Shown piece after piece: positions 11,059 to 19,803 of a stretch of 64,000 bases of DNA. Each line of letters begins with the position of its first letter. Position 1 is the first letter of the stretch. The translations under genes were made by a program, and so were the position numbers. Where the stretch lies: the NCBI GenBank assembly GCA_963845695.1, contig CAWJTQ010000026.1:88261-152260 (forward strand). Reading direction: 5' to 3'. Source of the stretch: CAWJTV01 sp963845695. GTDB lineage: Bacteria > Planctomycetota > Planctomycetia > Isosphaerales > Isosphaeraceae. The notes beneath the pieces were generated by a model that saw only the letters and a list, made by a program, of their open reading frames with translations, did not search any database and was not told the DNA's origin.

Positions 11059-12745
11059 ATGGCGGGGCCGGGCAAGGTTTACCTGGTCGGTGCCGGGCCG
11101 GGCGAGCCCGGGCTGCTGACCCGTCGCGGTGAGGCGGTCCTGTCTCGCGCTGATGTGGTGGTCTACGACCATCTCGCCAGCGCTCGCTTGCTCGACCTCG
11201 CCGCCAGGGATGCCCTGCGAATCTGCGCCGGCAAGTCGGTCGGGCATTGCACGATGACGCAGGACCGGATCCACGAGGTGTTGATCGAGCATGCCCGGCT
11301 GGGGCGTTCGGTGGTTCGGCTCAAAGGTGGCGATCCGCTGATCTTTGGGCGTGGAGCCGAAGAGGCTGCCGCCTTGCGGGCCGCGGGAATTCCCTTCGAG
11401 ATCGTTCCGGGCGTGACGGCTGGGGTCGGTGCGACAGCCTATTCGGGGATTCCCGTGACGCATCGAAGCTTGGCTTCGGCCGTCGCGTTCGTCACAGGTC
11501 ACACCGACCCCGAATCTGCTGAAGCGGGAGCGGGGCTCGACTGGGCGGCACTGGCCCGCTTCCCGGGTACGCTCGTGGTCTACATGGGTGTGACGCACCT
11601 GGCCGCCATTTGCCGGGCACTCATCCGCGAGGGCAAGCCTATCGAAACGCCGGCCGCCATCATCGAGTCCGGCACGCTTCCCGGTCAGCGCACCCGCGTT
11701 GCGAAGCTGGCGACAATTGCCGAGGCCGCTCAGCAGTCCGATATTCGGCCACCGGCCCTCTTGGTGGTCGGCGCGGTCGTGGCCATGCGGGACCAACTGG
11801 ACTGGTATGAGAGTCTACCCCTCTTCGGACAGCGGATCCTGGTGACGCGGCCCGCACACGAGGCGAGTCGAGCGGCGGCGGTCCTGGAGGCGCTCGGCGC
11901 GGAGGCCATCTTGGCACCGACCGTGGAAATTCGCCCGATCTCGGACCCGCGGCCTCTCGATGAGGCGATCGCGCGCCTCGGCGAGTTCCATTGGCTGGTC
12001 TTCACCTCGTCCAGCGGGGTGCGGTTTTTCTTGGAGCGGCTGCAACATTCGGGCCGAGACTTGCGGGCTCTCGGCCACCTTCAGATCGCTACGATCGGAC
12101 CGGCCACCGCCGAAACTCTGGCCGAATACCATCTCCGAGCGGACCTCGTCCCGGAGAGCTACCGATCCGAGTCGCTGGCCGCGGCCCTTGCGCCAGGCCA
12201 TAGGTCGGAAGATCCTACTGGCGCGAGCAGATCGCGGTCGGACGGTGCTGAAGGACGAACTCCAGCAGGTGGCCGATGTCTCCCAGGTGGCGGTCTACCA
12301 TAATGCGGATGCGGGAGCCCTTCCGGATGATGTCGCGAGTCGCATCCAGAGCGGCACCATCGATTGGATCACGGTGACCAGCTCGGCCATCGTGACGCAG
12401 CTCCATACCCTCTTGCCTGATCGTGCGCGCCAGAGGATCGGCCGCGATGTCCGCCTGGCCAGCCTCAGCCCGGTCACCTCGGAGACAGCCGCTCGCCTCG
12501 GCTGGGACGTCAGCGTGGAAGCCACGGAATACACCTGGGAGGGCTTGGTCCACTCGCTCGTGGAGCGGATTGCGGCCGAACGGCAACTCTCTCCCGAACC
12601 AGGCACCAGGGCGGCTCGATTCCCGATCGTGATTCTCGTCAAGCTGCGACGGGGGACGTGTCAGCGTAGCTCCAGGACCGTCTCGATCCCCTGCCACAAG
12701 AGGAACGCCGCGCCCAGGATGAAGAGCACATCCATGGCGATATAG
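11059..12745 (+). CDS. uroporphyrinogen-III C-methyltransferase / synthase fusion CobA-HemD (frameshift)
   Basis: A bifunctional tetrapyrrole enzyme. Residues 5-250 are SAM-dependent uroporphyrinogen III methyltransferase: YLVGAGPGEPGLLT, DVVVYDHL, GGDPLIFGRGAEE, VPGVTAG and GIPVTHR are all present. The rest is the bilobal HemD fold (ILVTRP near its start, WLVFTSSSGVR, then VTVTSS-type WITVTSSAIV). It forms uroporphyrinogen III and directs it to siroheme or cobalamin. The frame slips near 12200 and continues to a stop at 12745, so the tail overlaps the convergent small gene by 85 bases; the last 35 residues look unlike HemD and a second slip near 12640 is possible. It starts 33 bases after tatC. 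Confidence 0.88.
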
Positions 12746-12843
12746 CGACCGAAGATCCCGGCGGCCAGGTCGAGCAAGAAGATGAGGATAACCAATCCGG
12801 CGACCCCGATCGCCGAGTAGGTGATAATCTTGTCAATCTCCAT
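12661..12843 (-). CDS. 60-residue membrane protein
   Basis: A short protein with two hydrophobic segments: IGVAGLVILIFLLDLAAGIFG and a second around MDVLFILGAAFLLWQGIETV. The ATG at 12843 starts with MEIDKIITY, an ordinary N-terminus, whereas the upstream in-frame ATG would add a polar stretch. Its stop lies inside the end of the convergent cobA-hemD frame. Small proteins of this shape are common in planctomycetes and have no known function. The hydrophobic pattern is too regular to be chance, so I consider the gene real. Confidence 0.65.
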   Translation of the reverse strand: MEIDKIITYSAIGVAGLVILIFLLDLAAGIFGRYIAMDVLFILGAAFLLWQGIETVLELR

Positions 12844-13070
12844 GTCGTGGAGCTCCGCTGATTGTGACAAAGGACGTAACGAGTCCAATTTACCACAAAT
12901 CGACAGACCGGGGAGGAGGATTCACTTCCGGCGGACCAAGTCCCTCAAGACGCGATCCTCAGGAGTGGTCTCAGCTTGGCGTGTTCGGTTTCCGATTCCT
13001 GCTCCCCGTCGAGGAGAATACCAGTCTCGCGGCTGCTGAGGAGGATCGATCACGGGGCCGGCGCGGCCCA

Positions 13071-13547
13071 TCAAGCGGGTCGAATCGGGATCGTTCGAGG
13101 CTTGGCCGCGCTCCGTTTCGGCAGCCGGACTCTCAAGACCCCGTGGCTCGCGTCAGCCACAATCTGCTCCAGATCCACCTCGTTGGGGAGCGTGATCTGG
13201 CGATGGAAGGCGCCGAAGACGCGCTCACGGACCGGGACGACGGCTTCCGGCAGATCCCCCGCTTCCTTGACTCCGCGGAGGGTCAGCGTATTCCCTGTGA
13301 CCGCCAGATCGATCGACGCGGGATCGACCCCCGGGACCTCCGCGACGATGACCAGCTCCTCGGGTGTCTCATACAGGTCGACTGGAGGAGTCCATGCAGT
13401 CGGGTCTAGATCGGTGGGGGAAGAGTCGGCGTTGTCGTACCGCGACGGCTGGAAATAATCCTCCACCAGGCGGTTCAACGCGTGCTGAAGGGGGTGGAGA
13501 ACTTTCGTGGCGTCGCGATGCCATTGACTCGCTCGGGGCATGTGCAC
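13071..13547 (-). CDS. Hsp20 family small heat-shock protein (first of three)
   Basis: A 158-residue holdase chaperone. The alpha-crystallin domain runs from about residue 52 (WTPPVDLYETPEELVIVAEVPGV in pattern) to about 150, ending in the hallmark GVLRVRLPKR, followed by an IPIRPA tail that carries the usual I-x-I type anchoring motif. The N-terminal arm contains the LVEDYFQP segment typical for bacterial Hsp20. It is followed upstream by two more Hsp20 genes in the same direction with short gaps, so all three likely share one heat-inducible transcript. Confidence 0.9.
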   Translation of the reverse strand: MHMPRASQWHRDATKVLHPLQHALNRLVEDYFQPSRYDNADSSPTDLDPTAWTPPVDLYETPEELVIVAEVPGVDPASIDLAVTGNTLTLRGVKEAGDLPEAVVPVRERVFGAFHRQITLPNEVDLEQIVADASHGVLRVRLPKRSAAKPRTIPIRPA

Positions 13548-13568
13548 GCTCCATAGGACTGACCCGGT

Positions 13569-13994
13569 TCACGACTTGATCTCGATGCGGCGCGTCCGGG
13601 ATCGTTCGGACTTGGGGAGGATGAGCCGGAGGACGCCGTTCTTGAGCTCTGCGGAGATCCGGTCTCGGTCCACCTCATCACTGAGGATGAAGGACCGCCG
13701 ATAATCGCCGAGGCGATACTCCTCGTGCAAGAGCCGCGCGCCCTCGGGCACCGGGGAATGGATCCGCGCGTGGAGACTCAGGACGTTGTCCTCCAACTGG
13801 ATGCTCAGGTTCTGCTCGTGAGCGCCGGGCAAGTCGGCCTCGAGGACCAGTCCCTCCGGCCCTTCGTGAATGTCAATGGGAGGGATGATGGAATCCAGAA
13901 TCCTCGGGATATCGTTTTGGGGGGAAGACGGCAAACCCTCCTCGGTCGACGCTGAGCCCACGCGCACCTGGATCGTCGAATTGTCCACACTCAT
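13569..13994 (-). CDS. Hsp20 family small heat-shock protein (second of three)
   Basis: A 141-residue alpha-crystallin protein. The domain begins at IPPIDIHEGPEGLVLEADLPG and ends with NGVLRLILPKSE followed by RRIEIKS, an I-E-I anchoring tail. The ATG at 13994 (MSVDNST) was chosen; the open frame extends upstream into the neighbouring gene but without Hsp20 similarity. The N-terminal arm is short and polar, unlike the two neighbours, which suggests a different partner preference in mixed oligomers. The gap to the first gene is 21 bases. Confidence 0.85.
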   Translation of the reverse strand: MSVDNSTIQVRVGSASTEEGLPSSPQNDIPRILDSIIPPIDIHEGPEGLVLEADLPGAHEQNLSIQLEDNVLSLHARIHSPVPEGARLLHEEYRLGDYRRSFILSDEVDRDRISAELKNGVLRLILPKSERSRTRRIEIKS

Positions 13995-14160
13995 GAGTGA
14001 ATTGGCTCCTGGTATGAGTCGTCGAATTGCCTCTCCCGAAACTCCAGGTCCATGGCGCTCGGCCACACGATCCCCGCGACATGGGTGTCTGCCGCGCCGG
14101 GTGCACCCAAGACGGTCGATCGACGACGATGTACGAACGAGCCTTCGAATGGCGTCAGCG

Positions 14161-14611
14161 TTAACCCGCCTCGGCACCCTGAGAGACTGCGATGTGACGC
14201 GGCTTGGCGCCCTCCGCCTTGGGGAGATTTACGGTGAGGATCCCATTGACGAACGACGCCGTTACCTGGGCGCTCTTCGACTCGGTCCGGCAGCGTCACG
14301 GTCCGGGACCAACGGCCCATCGGACGCTCCTGGCGGCGATAGCTGTCGTCCTTGATCCCATCCGCGCGCTTCCGCTCTCCTCGCATGGTCAGGGTCTCAC
14401 CCGTGATCGTCAGTTCGATCTCCCCGGGAGCGACCCCAGGCAACTGGGCCGAGAGAATATACCGATCGCTCGCATCATAAAGGTTCAAGGGCGGATAAAC
14501 CTCCACCCGACGCGAAGCCTGGAACGGATCGAGCGATTCAAAGAGACGACCCACCTCACGCTGGAGTTCGCGGAACGGGTCCCAACGTCTCTGCCAATGC
14601 AGACCAGCCAT
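14161..14611 (-). CDS. Hsp20 family small heat-shock protein (third of three, frameshift)
   Basis: About 150 residues. The N-terminal arm (WDPFRELQREVGRLFESL) and the alpha-crystallin domain (PPLNLYDASDRYILSAQLPGV) are typical of bacterial class A Hsp20. The frame slips near 14270, after VTLPDRVE; the other frame continues VTASFVNGILTVNLPKAEG and ends KPRHIAVSQG with a TAA at 14161. The restored protein is complete, so the shift is probably a base error. It is the promoter-proximal gene of the trio. Confidence 0.8.
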
Positions 14612-14958
14612 GAAGTCTCCTCGTCGGTCCACATCTAACTGGAATGACCACCACCCACCGCGCCACGATCGATCCACAAATACGATTCTGGTTCTTCATC
14701 ATGTTTACGCAGATCTCATGCCGACTCAGGCAGACCGAGTGGATTTTGAAGTCTCATCGTCATAAACCTGATCTTTACAAGGTCTTATAGCGAGCGATTT
14801 CAAGGGATCGCCAAGGCGGCAGTCCAGTTCGCTCGAGAGAAGCCGCCAGAATGGCAGGATTGGGAGCGACGAATGTCATTCTTTCCTATTGGCTGCCGTA
14901 ATGGCAGGCTGGAAGAAGGGGCAACGGGAGCTGGAGAACGGTTCCGCGTTGGAACCGG
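14612..14958. promoter_or_regulatory. intergenic region upstream of the hsp20 trio
   Basis: About 350 bases without a gene between the hsp20 genes and the sensor protease, and visibly more AT-rich (14670-14790) than the flanks. It must contain the promoter of the chaperone operon, read leftwards. I see no CIRCE-type TTAGCACTC repeat and no convincing ROSE-like hairpin. Confidence 0.4.
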
Positions 14959-16505
14959 TCACCACGTGACAATGAGCTCCCGGAACTCGGCGGCACTCCC
15001 AGGCCCCGGCTCGATGGTCAGGCACTCGGACGTTGCCTCCGGCTGGGGCTGATCGGGTCGGGGCTGGCCGTCAACTTCCAGGGTCACGGTCTCATGGTCT
15101 CTGTGGAAATGGACGCGGTGCCATGTCTTACCATCCGGGGACAGGGGCCCGGCGATGGCGGAGGGGCCAGTCTGCCGGGTCCCCAGTACGTTCAAGAGGT
15201 GACCGGCAATGCGAATCCGAGCCAGGTCGCTCGGGGTCGTACAAACTTCGACATCGAGATCGAACAAGGGGGGGAGTGGCAGGGGCATGACATAGGCGAC
15301 GGACCGGCCATTCGGCGGGCCTGCCAGGGGCTCGGCCAGGAAGTGAGCGACTCGAAACCTGTGCAATCGCGGCGCCGACGCGGTTTTCGACCGCGGCGCG
15401 GCCGAGACGGCGTTCGGCCTGCGAACGACCAAGGAGGCCGCGACCACAAGCACTCCGACCACGGCGATCCGCGAGATCCAGGACCAGAGCGTGGCGCTCG
15501 CGCCTCGATCGGGAACGGGCAATGCAGCAGCATGACCATGCGCTGGAAGAGCGCGGACGGCACACCGATCTTTTTCTTCGAGGGCTCGCCTGTCGAAGGA
15601 CTATCGAATTCACCGACGTCCTGCACTGAGTGGTGGGCCGCCATGGAGAGGAGCGAGGAGGCGTAGGCGGACGAGGTACCATACCGGCTCGCCGCGGACT
15701 GGTCGGCGAGAAACTCTTGGTCGATCATGAGGTGGGAGCGAAGCCACCAGGTGTGAGGCAGGAAGAACCAGACGGTCTGCGCCAGGTTGGCCACCGTATT
15801 GAACCAATGGTCGTACCGCTCGACATGAGCCAGTTCGTGCAATAAGCTCAGTCGCAAGAACTCCGGATTGCCGCAAGGGAGATCCAGGGCTTCCGGAATC
15901 AGGATCATGGGACGAACCGAGCCCACCACGACGGGGCGACGGACGCGCGTCGAGACGCGCAACACCGACCGTCTCGCCACCCGTGAGCTGTCGGCGACGA
16001 GTGGTTCGTAGAGGTCTCGGGTAGCCGTTGAAGGCGGATGTGAGTGCCGGATCAGCCACTGGACACCTCCAAAGCCCAGCAGCAGCCACGCAAATCCCGC
16101 CCCCATCCCTTCCAGGACCATCAGGACCAGTACGTGTGCGAGCCAACGCCAGGTCCCGGATCCCGGATGGACCAGCAAATCCGGAAGTCTGTGGTCGCGA
16201 ACCGCGACCTGGGAAACCCAGTCCAACGGTAAGTGGAGTGGCTGGATGGAGGATGACGTGTTCGTTGAGTGGGCAACCAGACCCGAGGAGAGGACAGCAT
16301 TCACCAGGTCGAGTTGAGGCAAGGCCCGAAGAGTGGTGAGAGGGATGATGGCCAGCGACGCCAGCAGAGCCACCCGCGCGATCAGGATGCGTCGCGCGGG
16401 TTGGCGGCATGCCAGCATCGCCAGCACGACCACACTGAAGAACAGGACTGCCGACAACGCGGCATCGAAGGCGTCTACAGTTTCAAACTGCTCCCAGGCG
16501 CTCAT
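14959..16505 (-). CDS. BlaR1/MecR1-like M56 membrane metalloprotease (frameshift)
   Basis: A sensor-transducer protease of about 510 residues. Membrane helices are at about residues 15-35, 42-60 and 122-150. The zinc protease motif is HELAHVERYDHW (HExxH), followed downstream by DQEFLADQSAA, the third-ligand region. The frame slips near 15515, and the C-terminal part in the next frame holds a further helix (RIAVVGVLVVAASLVV) and an extracytoplasmic beta-rich domain of about 150 residues that does not look like a penicillin-binding sensor. The blaI-type gene starts upstream on the same strand 42 bases away, giving the classical repressor-protease pair. In the family, signal binding activates the protease, which inactivates the repressor. 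The signal here is unknown. Confidence 0.82.
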
Positions 16506-16547
16506 GTTCGAGTCCGCTCCGGGCTTTCCCGCCGGAAAAAGGCGACG

Positions 16548-16979
16548 TCACGATTCCTCGACCGCGCAGAACTCGTTCGACTCCGTCCCGAGGCTGGTCT
16601 GACGCTGCGCCTCATCGATCATGGCGCGCAGCCGGTCCAGTTCCTCCGGCGTCGGAGACTTCGAGCCTAACAGAGCGACCATCACGCGGTCCAGGGCCCC
16701 ATCGAAGACGCGGTCCACGAATCGGCGCGTTAGTTCGCCGATCGTACGTTCCGACGACTTCTTGGGGATGTAGACGAACGTTCGGCCTTCGACGACGTGT
16801 CGCACCAGTCCTTTCTTATCTTCCATGATGTTGAGCAGGGTTTGCACGGTGCTGTAAGCGACCGGACCCGCCGTCCGGTTCAAATCCTCCTGCACCTCGC
16901 GCACACTTGCCCGACCGCGGACCCACAGAATCTTCATGATCTCCAGCTCGCGATCGGTCACCATCTGAGTCTTCCGCAT
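16548..16979 (-). CDS. BlaI/MecI/CopY family transcriptional repressor
   Basis: A 143-residue winged-helix repressor. TDRELEIMKILWVRGRASVREV is the N-terminal winged-helix signature, followed by YSTVQTLLNIMEDKKGLV and the dimerisation helices (about residues 80-125), where the family is cleaved by the partner protease. It precedes the M56 protease gene in one operon and probably represses it. A 5-base inverted repeat 42 bases upstream of the start is a candidate operator. Similar pairs in planctomycetes are numerous and are not usually tied to beta-lactam resistance. Confidence 0.9.
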   Translation of the reverse strand: MRKTQMVTDRELEIMKILWVRGRASVREVQEDLNRTAGPVAYSTVQTLLNIMEDKKGLVRHVVEGRTFVYIPKKSSERTIGELTRRFVDRVFDGALDRVMVALLGSKSPTPEELDRLRAMIDEAQRQTSLGTESNEFCAVEES

Positions 16980-17020
16980 AGTCCCCTCCTCTGATAACGG
17001 GAAAAACGAGAATAATCAAA

Positions 17021-17036
17021 CTCGTAAAGTAACGAG
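17021..17036. promoter_or_regulatory. candidate BlaI operator
   Basis: CTCGT, six bases, ACGAG forms a perfect short inverted repeat in an AT-rich stretch (17001-17032) just upstream of the blaI-type gene. The position fits an autoregulatory operator. The half-site differs from the TACA/TGTA core known for staphylococcal BlaI, so the assignment is inference. Confidence 0.35.
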
Positions 17037-17417
17037 CGCCATGCCAATACGCAACCCTAAGCAACTCGGAATTCCGACGACGAGATCAGGTCGCGCGGAT
17101 GGAGCACGATCGAGGGGGTCCCCACGGCCGATCCGGCGGATGTGAGAGTCGAAACCCCAGCTCAGAAAGGGGTTTCGGCGAGGGCTCCATTCCCCGCGAT
17201 TCGGCAGACCGCCGGCGAACCTGATGCCGGTAAGAGTGTCCTCTGTCAGGGATCTTCCCACCTTTGCTAGAATTGCCCGTAGTCCTTACTTAATCCTGGG
17301 TTCGCAGCAGAGGGCCGTGCGCTTCCTCCCCCTGGGTGGGGCAGGGTCGGGTTTGGGGGAATTCGCCCCATCCGGATCTTTGGGCCGCCTTCTCCCACCA
17401 GGGAAGGGAGACACTGA

Positions 17418-19028
17418 ATGACACGCATCTTCATCTACGATACCACGTTACGCGACGGGAGCCAGGGCGAGGGTGTCAATTTCTCCCTTCAGGATAAGCT
17501 GCTGATCACGGCACGGCTGGATGCGGTGGGATTCGACTACATCGAAGGAGGCTATCCGCTCTCCAACCCCAAGGACGCCGCGTACTTCCGCGGAATTCGC
17601 GATCTCGATCTCACGCACGCGAAGGTTGCGGCCTTTGGCATGACCCGTCGTCGGGATATCGCCGCCGAGGACGATACCGGGATGAAGGCGCTCGTCGAGG
17701 CTCGAACGCCGGCGATCACGATTGTGGGCAAGAGCTGGGACCTGCACGTCCACGAGGTCCTGGGGGTCTCGCTGGACGAGAACCTGCGGATGATCGGCGA
17801 CTCGGTGGCCTTTTGCGCCACCGCTGCGCCCGAAGTGATCTACGACGCCGAGCATTTCTTCGACGGGTTCAAGCGAAACCCCGACTACGCCCTGCGGACC
17901 ATCCAGGCGGCTGCCGATGCCGGAGCGGCCTGGATCGTCCTGTGCGACACCAATGGTGGAGCGTTGCCTGAGGAAGTGGCCGATGCTGTGGCCCGGGTCG
18001 CGCGTGAGGTCAAGGTCCCTCTGGGCATCCACACTCATAATGACGGCGACCTCGCCGTGGCGAACTCCCTGGCGGCTGTCCGACAGGGTGTCCTCCAGGT
18101 GCAGGGGACGATCAACGGTCTGGGCGAACGTTGTGGCAATGTCAACTTGTGCAGCGTGGCGGCCAACCTCGCCTTGAAGTACCCCGACTACTCAGTGCTG
18201 CTTCCCGGCCAGCTCGAGCATCTGACCGAGGTCTCACGCTACGTGTACGAGACGGCCAATATGAACTTCCGGCCCGGGCAGCCGTTCGTCGGCACCAGCG
18301 CCTTCGCCCACAAGGGGGGGATGCACGTCCACGGCATCCGCAAGAACGCGGCCAGCTACGAGCACATCGACCCGGCGACCGTCGGCAATGAGCGCCGGGT
18401 CCTCGTCAGCGAGCTGTCGGGCAAGTCGAATATCGCCGAGAAGCTCAGCGAGTACGGCCTGGAGCAGGACGGGGTCTTGCTCTCGAGGGTGCTGGACTCC
18501 GTACAGGACCTGGAGAATGAAGGCTACCAGTTCGAGGCCGCCGAGGCGTCGTTCGTCCTCCTGGTCGTCCGGCTGGCCGGCCGGCACCAGCCGTGTTTCG
18601 ACGTGCTCGGCTACCACGTCAGCGTCAGCGGCGAGCCTGGCCGCGATCATTCGACTTCGACCGAGGCCACGATCAAGCTGCGGGTCAACGACGCGATCGA
18701 GCACACCGTGAGCGAGGGAGACGGCCCGGTCAACGCACTCGACGGTGCTCTGCGCAAGGCTCTGGAAGGGCATTTCCCGCGCCTGAAGGAGATGCACCTC
18801 GTCGATTACAAGGTCCGTGTGATCAACGCCCGGGCGGGTACCGCGGCCCGTGTCCGGGTTGTGATCGAGAGCAAGGACAACGACGACGTCTGGGGCACCG
18901 TGGGCGTCTCCGAGAACGTCATTGAAGCCAGTTGGCGCGCTCTGGCCGACGCCTTCGAGTACAAGCTCTCCAAGGATGCGCGAGCCACGGATGTCGGCCA
19001 CAGGCACCTGGCCGGGTCTACCGCCTGA
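17418..19028 (+). CDS. cimA: (R)-citramalate synthase
   Basis: Condenses acetyl-CoA with pyruvate to citramalate, the first step of the threonine-independent isoleucine route. The 536-residue length fits CimA. The HMGL-like TIM barrel shows YDTTLRDGSQGEGVNFS at the start (catalytic Arg and metal Asp), the HTHNDGDLAVANS metal motif with two His, and GTINGLGERCGN. The LeuA dimerisation/regulatory domain follows from about residue 390. The motif set separates it from 2-isopropylmalate synthase by GFDYIEGGYP near the N-terminus, typical of CimA. The start has a GGGAAGGGAG ribosome binding site eight bases upstream. The 380-base leader from 17037 may hold an attenuator, but none was recognised. 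Confidence 0.93.
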   Translation: MTRIFIYDTTLRDGSQGEGVNFSLQDKLLITARLDAVGFDYIEGGYPLSNPKDAAYFRGIRDLDLTHAKVAAFGMTRRRDIAAEDDTGMKALVEARTPAITIVGKSWDLHVHEVLGVSLDENLRMIGDSVAFCATAAPEVIYDAEHFFDGFKRNPDYALRTIQAAADAGAAWIVLCDTNGGALPEEVADAVARVAREVKVPLGIHTHNDGDLAVANSLAAVRQGVLQVQGTINGLGERCGNVNLCSVAANLALKYPDYSVLLPGQLEHLTEVSRYVYETANMNFRPGQPFVGTSAFAHKGGMHVHGIRKNAASYEHIDPATVGNERRVLVSELSGKSNIAEKLSEYGLEQDGVLLSRVLDSVQDLENEGYQFEAAEASFVLLVVRLAGRHQPCFDVLGYHVSVSGEPGRDHSTSTEATIKLRVNDAIEHTVSEGDGPVNALDGALRKALEGHFPRLKEMHLVDYKVRVINARAGTAARVRVVIESKDNDDVWGTVGVSENVIEASWRALADAFEYKLSKDARATDVGHRHLAGSTA

Positions 19029-19091
19029 TCGCCCGCGCGAACGACGTCTCTGCTGAACCTCGATCGGCCTCCTCGAAAGGAGATACCAACA

Positions 19092-19592
19092 ATGGAGCAA
19101 GATACCGAGTCCCCGGCGCTGGCCCGCATCGCGGCCGACGAGTTCGTCCGATATTTCCGCCACCTGGCCGCGCGCGTTGAGCGTGCCGCGCTAGCCGTCC
19201 CCGAAGACCAGCTCTGGACCAAGCCATTCCCCTTTGGGAACAGCGTCGGCCACCTGGTCCTCCACCTGACCGGCAACCTGAATCATTACATCGGGGCGAT
19301 CATCGCCGGCACGGGCTACGTGCGGCACCGCGAGCACGAGTTCACCGACCCGGACAAGTACCCCCGTGACGAGCTGCTCGCGAACTTCCAGAAGGCCGTG
19401 GACCTGGTCGTCCAGACCCTCGAATCCCAGGACGAGGTCGGATTCGTGACGCCGGTCACCGAGCAATTGCCGATCCAGACACGTCTTGGGCTGTTCCTCG
19501 TCTGCGCGTCCCACCTGAACAACCACATCGGCCAGATGAGCTATCTGGTCCAGGCGCTCCAGGCGAGTACGAAGGAGCCGCCGGTGTGGTGA
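19092..19592 (+). CDS. DinB-like (DUF1572) family protein
   Basis: A 166-residue four-helix-bundle protein of the DinB/YfiT-like superfamily. Three His positions expected to bind a metal are seen in VGHLVLHLTGNLNHYIG and in ASHLNNHIGQMSY near the C-terminus. Members act as thiol-dependent transferases in some species, but most have no known substrate. A strong ribosome binding site (AAAGGAG) lies 11 bases before the ATG. It follows cimA by 63 bases in the same direction. Confidence 0.82.
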   Translation: MEQDTESPALARIAADEFVRYFRHLAARVERAALAVPEDQLWTKPFPFGNSVGHLVLHLTGNLNHYIGAIIAGTGYVRHREHEFTDPDKYPRDELLANFQKAVDLVVQTLESQDEVGFVTPVTEQLPIQTRLGLFLVCASHLNNHIGQMSYLVQALQASTKEPPVW

Positions 19593-19803
19593 GAAACTCG
19601 TCAGGGTCACTCGCGTGGGCTGGTCTTTGCCGTCGCGAACCAGGTTGAGGCCACGGAGTGTCCTTCCTCAGTGGCTTCATGGCCCGCTATAGTGTCGATG
19701 AAGAGACGCTGTGAACCCGCCATTGCAATCGAACGATCGGCGACGCGAGCACCGAGATGCCGGCCCGAACCTGGTTTGTCCTGCCAACTCACAGAACCCG
19801 AGC

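Noticed and set aside
14612..14958. CIRCE or ROSE heat-shock element upstream of the Hsp20 genes
   Set aside because: Neither the TTAGCACTC inverted repeat nor a U(U/C)GCU-type thermosensor hairpin near the start codon could be found by eye.
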